Shown in pieces: positions 15,401 to 18,284 of a DNA stretch of 18,284 bases. Origin of the DNA: Nitrosarchaeum sp. Lineage in GTDB: Archaea; Thermoproteota; Nitrososphaeria; Nitrososphaerales; Nitrosopumilaceae. Numbering within the stretch: the stretch's first letter is position 1; each line of letters opens with the position of its first letter. Below the pieces are notes generated by a model that saw only the letters and a list, made by a program, of their open reading frames with translations, was not told the origin of the DNA and ran no database searches. The translations under genes and the position numbers were made by a program. Where the stretch lies: the NCBI GenBank assembly GCA_009697485.1, contig SICY01000006.1:1-18284 (forward strand), given 5' to 3'.

Positions 15401-15709
15401 AAAGCAGTCTGACCCCCATATGCCAGCATTATTCCATCAGGTCTTTCCTTTTCGATAATAGATTCTACATACTCGACATTCACAGGTAACAAATACACTT
15501 TATTTGCAAATCTAGTATCTGTCTGAATTGTTGCAATGTTTGGATTGATTAAGATACTTTTCAGTCCATCTTCGTGTATTGCTTTGAGGCATTGGCTTCC
15601 GGAGTAGTCAAATTGACGGTCGTTTTTAGCGACTCTCGCCGGCTTCTCCGATTTTTATTGCCCCACTACCAAGTACAAGAATTTTTTTTATCGACTCATT
15701 CTTAGGCAG
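12445..15709 (-). CDS. carB: Carbamoyl-phosphate synthase large subunit, interrupted by a 22-nt BHB intron
   Basis: The coding segments are 15709-15635 and 15612-12445; joined they give 1080 aa, the normal CarB length (about 1070). CarB uses ammonia from CarA, bicarbonate and two ATP to make carbamoyl phosphate. The protein begins MPKNESIKKILVLGSGAIKIGEAGE, then resumes FDYSGSQC. Further blocks are the first ATP-grasp half (GGQTALNC, YTLGGKGGG, EINPRLSRSSALASKATGYP), the oligomerisation region, and the second half starting GVIVLGAGPYRIGSSVEFDWG with its own ATP-grasp. The C-terminal MGS-like domain is allosteric. Between Glu and Phe of the first motif lie 22 extra nt that shift the frame and add a TAA at 15628-15626, so an unspliced reading ends after 27 codons. 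The first ATG in the downstream frame is 15498, which would lose the N-terminal 63 residues. The start seems to be CTG 15709, overlapping the carA stop by 8 nt and preceded by GGAGG. Confidence 0.9.
15613..15634 (-). other. Putative 22-nt bulge-helix-bulge (archaeal splicing-endonuclease) intron in carB pre-mRNA
   Basis: In transcript sense: central helix GGCG (15640-15637) with CGTC (15618-15615), four pairs with one G-U. The 5' bulge is AGA (15636-15634). The inner helix is GTCG (15633-15630) with CGAC (15622-15619), closed by a 7-nt loop CTAAAAA (15629-15623). The 3' bulge is AAT (15614-15612). Cutting between nucleotides 2 and 3 of both bulges removes exactly 15634-15613 and joins GAG to TTT, restoring GE-FDYSG. 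An outer helix forms from 15646-15650 with 15604-15600 and further pairs inside; a two-nt slack next to the 3' bulge makes the motif slightly relaxed. The intron contains the only in-frame stop of the interrupted gene. It would need EndA-type cleavage and RtcB-type ligation, known for archaeal tRNA and rRNA introns and for a few mRNAs. Confidence 0.85.
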
Positions 15710-16868
15710 ATTTACCTTCCTCCATAAGGTGCTTGAGTTCTTCAAAGACGAATTTACAATCATAAGGACCTGGTGCAGCTTCGGGATGAAACTGAACGGC
15801 AATACAATTTTGTTTTTTGTGTTTTATTCCTTCGACTGTTTTATCGTCTGCGTTTGTAAACCATAAATCAAATTCAGATGCATTCAAAGATTCAGGAGTT
15901 ATTCCATAACCGTGATTCTGACTAGTAACATAAACTTGATCATTATCTAAATTAACACATGGTTTGTTTTGTCCCCGATGACCATATTTCAATTTGTAAG
16001 TTTGAGTGTTTCCAGCAAGACCAATTATTTGTGCACCTAAACAAATTCCAAGTGTTGGAATATTTTTTTCAATTAGTTGTCTTGCAGTTTCAATAGTGCT
16101 AGAACATTTTTGCGGATCTCCTGGACCATTACTAATTACAACGCCTTTTGGATGATACGACATAATTTTTTCAAAAGATGTATTCCAAGGTAATTTTATT
16201 ACTTTGTACCCAAGTTCACGAATATTTCTCAGTATTGCATTTTTTGTACCAGTGTCAATTACAACGACTGATTTTTCTTCAGACCCATACACCACTTCTT
16301 GTTTTGTAGATACTGTATCCATAAATTGTTCAGAATTGTAATTAGGTGCAGACGCAAGTTGTTTTTTTACTTCATCTACATTAATTTCAGTGTCAGACAC
16401 TACTAATGCAGCCATCATTACTCCTCCAGTACGAATTTTTTTTGTTAGCGCTCTTGTATCTATTCCAGAAATCCCAGGGATTTTTTCATTATATAACCAC
16501 TCATCAAGAGTCATCAATAGATTCCAATGGCTGGCAGTCAAAGAGAGTTCATGAACAACTAGCCCCCTTAGTTGAATTTTGTTGGATTCAAAGAACTTTG
16601 GGATTCCATCTTGATCTTTAATTGATGGATCTGGCACACCATAGTTTCCTACAAGAGGATAGGTAAGTGTAAGAATTTGCCCACTGTATGATGGATCAGT
16701 AAGAGTCTCAGTATACCCCACCATTCCTGTATTAAAGACGATTTCACCAAAAACAGTTGTAGAATAACCAAATCCCATCCCGTCAAGGACAGTCCCATCA
16801 TCAAGAATCAGCTTTCCAAACTTGTTTGCATGGATTGATTTCTTTGTAGTAATTGTAACCCTCGACAA
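15702..16868 (-). CDS. carA: Carbamoyl-phosphate synthase small (glutamine amidotransferase) subunit
   Basis: A 388-aa subunit that hydrolyses glutamine and channels ammonia to CarB. The N-terminal CarA domain shows LILDDGTVLDGMGFGYSTTVFGEIVFNTGMVGYTE and ISGIDTRALTKKIRTGG. The C-terminal class I amidotransferase domain has NGPGDP, the nucleophile Cys276 in LGICLGAQ, GHRGQN and the catalytic pair His361 and Glu363 in FHPEAAPGP. The start is TTG 16868, since no in-frame ATG or GTG exists before the conserved KFGKLILDDG block; a TATA box lies about 16 nt upstream. The stop overlaps the apparent CTG start of carB, and the GGAGG within codons near the end (EEGKSA) likely serves carB translation. 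carA and carB form an operon. Confidence 0.95.
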   Translation of the reverse strand: MSRVTITTKKSIHANKFGKLILDDGTVLDGMGFGYSTTVFGEIVFNTGMVGYTETLTDPSYSGQILTLTYPLVGNYGVPDPSIKDQDGIPKFFESNKIQLRGLVVHELSLTASHWNLLMTLDEWLYNEKIPGISGIDTRALTKKIRTGGVMMAALVVSDTEINVDEVKKQLASAPNYNSEQFMDTVSTKQEVVYGSEEKSVVVIDTGTKNAILRNIRELGYKVIKLPWNTSFEKIMSYHPKGVVISNGPGDPQKCSSTIETARQLIEKNIPTLGICLGAQIIGLAGNTQTYKLKYGHRGQNKPCVNLDNDQVYVTSQNHGYGITPESLNASEFDLWFTNADDKTVEGIKHKKQNCIAVQFHPEAAPGPYDCKFVFEELKHLMEEGKSA

Positions 16869-16877
16869 GTACTTTTG

Positions 16878-16890
16878 ATTATAAATTTAA
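16878..16890 (-). promoter_or_regulatory. TATA box for carAB
   Basis: The minus strand reads TTAAATTTATAAT, a strong archaeal TATA-like sequence whose centre is about 16 nt before the TTG start of carA. A start site some 25 nt downstream of the box would fall at or just inside the annotated start. The message is therefore leaderless, or true initiation is slightly further upstream in the box. Confidence 0.5.
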
Positions 16891-16930
16891 GTTTTTTGAA
16901 GGTTGATCGCAAAGAGAAATTAAAATGTTC

Positions 16931-18124
16931 TCAGAGTGCCCTGAATTCTTCACTCCACTTGTGATATGCACGGATCATTTCAAGTGAAACGCTTGGTTTT
17001 CTTCTTTCCATAATTGTCTTAAAGTCATCTGTTGTGAGTTCACGTGGTTGTATTGGTGCCTCACCAGCTACTGGCTCATGATAATCAGGTGCATTAAATA
17101 TTTCATGAACTGCCTTAATTTGTGCTGCTTGGCAAACATCTTTGATATCGCTTGCACTATAGCCATCAAATAATTTTGCAAGTTCTGTTATGTTAACTCT
17201 AAGGTCTTTTTTTAATGGAGCAGTATATTGTTCAAATAATTTTTCTCTTGCTTCTTGAGTTGGGAGTGAAACATAAATTCTTTTTTGGAATCTTCTAAGA
17301 AAAGGCCAATCAAGACTCCATGGCTTGTTAGTAGCACCAATAACATAAAGCATCAAATTTTTACCTTTACAATTAACACCGTCCATTTCTGTCAAGAACT
17401 GATTTTTTGTTCTTACCTCTCCTCCAACCTCACTACTTCTAGATCCTAAAAGAGAATCAACTTCATCTACAAAAAGAATAACAGGTTTTCCTTCTTTTTC
17501 AGCATATTTTCTTGCCATAGTAAATAATTTTGAAACATTTTTTTCAGCCTCGCCTAACCACTTGCTCATCATGGATGCAGCATCTACATTAATAAAATAT
17601 CCATCCATTTCATTTGCAGTTGCAGCTGCTAACATAGTTTTTCCAGTTCCTGGTGGACCATAGAGCAGCATTCCTTTTGGCCAACCCAAAGGAAACAGAT
17701 CAGGTCTTTTGGTAGGATAAACTATTGATTCACGTAATGCATTCTTTGCATCATCTAACCCAATTACTTCACTCCAACTAACATCGGGTTTTTCTTTCAT
17801 TACAAGATCTTCAAAATCATTTTCGTCAGTTTGTCTTTGCACAGAAGCTTGTTGTTCTTTAGGGGAAGCCTTTGGATCCACCGCAGGCTCTACTCCACGG
17901 GATTCTTGAAGTGCAGTTATTCGATTATGATAAGAATTGCATCGGTCTTTGTAAATAGAATTAAGTTTGCTGGTTGGATAAAGTTGCAATAGTTTTACAA
18001 GTGAATCAATTGCACGCTGATAATGCGTAATGGCCATGCCTCGTGCGCCTTGAGAGTCAAACTTGATTGCCTCTGAAGCATACTTGCTTGCATTATTTTC
18101 TAATTCTTGTGGGGCTAAACTCAT
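16931..18124 (-). CDS. cdvC: CdvC, ESCRT-type AAA ATPase of cell division (Vps4-like)
   Basis: A 397-aa protein. Residues 1-80 are an MIT-like three-helix region (YASEAIKFDSQGARGMAITHYQRAIDSLVKLLQLYP) that binds tails of ESCRT-III-like CdvB proteins. A charged linker (80-115) precedes the AAA domain. Walker A is GPPGTGKT (156-163), Walker B is ILFVDEVD (216-223), sensor 1 lies in VIGATNKP and the arginine fingers in FLRRFQKR (277-278). The C-terminal helix SLEMIRAYHKWSEEF is typical of Vps4. The enzyme remodels CdvB polymers at the division site. ATG 18124 directly abuts the TAG of the upstream gene and has GTGA five nt before it, so it is translationally coupled to that gene. It is not next to cdvA or a recognisable cdvB in this window. 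Confidence 0.95.
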   Translation of the reverse strand: MSLAPQELENNASKYASEAIKFDSQGARGMAITHYQRAIDSLVKLLQLYPTSKLNSIYKDRCNSYHNRITALQESRGVEPAVDPKASPKEQQASVQRQTDENDFEDLVMKEKPDVSWSEVIGLDDAKNALRESIVYPTKRPDLFPLGWPKGMLLYGPPGTGKTMLAAATANEMDGYFINVDAASMMSKWLGEAEKNVSKLFTMARKYAEKEGKPVILFVDEVDSLLGSRSSEVGGEVRTKNQFLTEMDGVNCKGKNLMLYVIGATNKPWSLDWPFLRRFQKRIYVSLPTQEAREKLFEQYTAPLKKDLRVNITELAKLFDGYSASDIKDVCQAAQIKAVHEIFNAPDYHEPVAGEAPIQPRELTTDDFKTIMERRKPSVSLEMIRAYHKWSEEFRAL

Positions 18125-18284
18125 CTATATCACTTGTACAGTACTCCCTTGAGGATTTTGTTGGTATTCAGAGGGGTTAACCGCTGTAGTAAAATTGGTT
18201 AAATTAATTGAACCAGTTTTAGATTCGTCCCCAGCAGATTCATCTAGATATGATTTTTCAAGGTCAGATTTTTCGGAAATTTTT
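18125..18284 (-). CDS. 3' end of an unidentified gene, cut by the window edge
   Basis: An open reading frame on the minus strand enters at the window end and stops at TAG 18127-18125, immediately before the cdvC ATG. The visible 52 residues are hydrophilic and rich in Ser, Asn, Asp, Glu and Thr (KSYLDESAGDESKTGSINL, then NPSEYQQNPQGSTVQVI), like a disordered C-terminal tail. I cannot name the protein. Its abutment to cdvC makes it a likely operon partner of the division machinery. Absence of stops over 53 codons and the coupled stop/start favour a real gene. Confidence 0.6.
   Translation of the reverse strand, partial: KISEKSDLEKSYLDESAGDESKTGSINLTNFTTAVNPSEYQQNPQGSTVQVI

Noticed and set aside
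12445..15498. CarB starting at the ATG at 15498
   Set aside because: That start removes the first 63 residues, including the glycine-rich LGSGAIKIGEAGEFDYSG motif, which is clearly encoded upstream once the 22 nt are removed.
15612..15637. Translational bypassing or programmed frameshifting as an explanation of the carB interruption
   Set aside because: Bypassing needs matching take-off and landing codons; here the take-off would be GAG and the codon before the landing point CAA, which do not match. A single frameshift would not remove the extra residues inside a conserved motif. The BHB fits every nucleotide.
12445..15709. carB as a pseudogene or an assembly error
   Set aside because: More than 1000 codons downstream are open and conserved, and an error would not be expected to give a BHB whose cut sites coincide with the exact borders of the extra sequence. 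Re-sequencing remains a worthwhile control.

Overview
The window is AT-rich and archaeal. It has aspartyl-tRNA synthetase preceded by the archaeal NusA-like KH protein, a V/A-type ATP synthase subunit F, an ESCRT-type CdvC cell-division ATPase with an N-terminal MIT region, TATA boxes about 25 nt upstream of many start codons, and very short intergenic gaps. Together these point to a Nitrosopumilus-like ammonia-oxidising thaumarchaeon (Nitrososphaerota). The genus is inferred from remembered protein similarity, not from a database search.

Layout. 80-1889 (+): NusA-like KH protein and aspS. 1931-2312: an unknown 82-aa protein (+) that meets a 43-aa zinc-ribbon protein (-) tail to tail. 2437-3456 (-): LeuB-type dehydrogenase, divergent from a short PII-like protein (3555-3833, +). 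3892-7585 (-): the branched-chain amino-acid operon ilvB-ilvN-leuA. 7827-8231 (+): SnoaL/NTF2-like protein. 8235-10293 (-): a Zn-dependent dehydrogenase and an LsrF-like class I aldolase that carries a long K/P/Q/H/T repeat tail. 10331-10624 (-): ATP synthase subunit F. 10714-12404: two unknown small proteins, a SWIM zinc-finger protein and a metallophosphoesterase. 12445-16868 (-): carAB. 16931-18124 (-): cdvC, followed in the sequence by the 3' end of a gene cut by the window edge.

The main discovery is in carB. The conserved N-terminal glycine-rich motif (GEAG-E/F-DYSG) is interrupted between Glu and Phe by exactly 22 nt (15613-15634, minus-strand sense). The insert shifts the frame and carries an in-frame TAA. 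It folds into a bulge-helix-bulge: a 4-bp central helix, a 3-nt bulge, a 4-bp inner helix and a 7-nt loop. The cut points predicted by the archaeal splicing-endonuclease rule (between bulge nucleotides 2 and 3 on both strands) are exactly those that restore the conserved protein. I therefore read it as a tiny BHB intron in the pre-mRNA of an essential metabolic gene, invisible to an ORF caller, which would report only a truncated CarB starting at 15498. The intact gene also seems to start at a CTG that overlaps the carA stop.

How the genes work together: ilvB, ilvN, leuA and leuB cover the entry step to the branched-chain amino acids and two leucine-branch steps. carA and carB make carbamoyl phosphate from glutamine for pyrimidines and arginine. 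The PII-like protein beside the leucine genes is a possible nitrogen/2-oxoglutarate/energy sensor. The aldolase-dehydrogenase pair looks like an uncharacterised sugar- or polyol-phosphate module.
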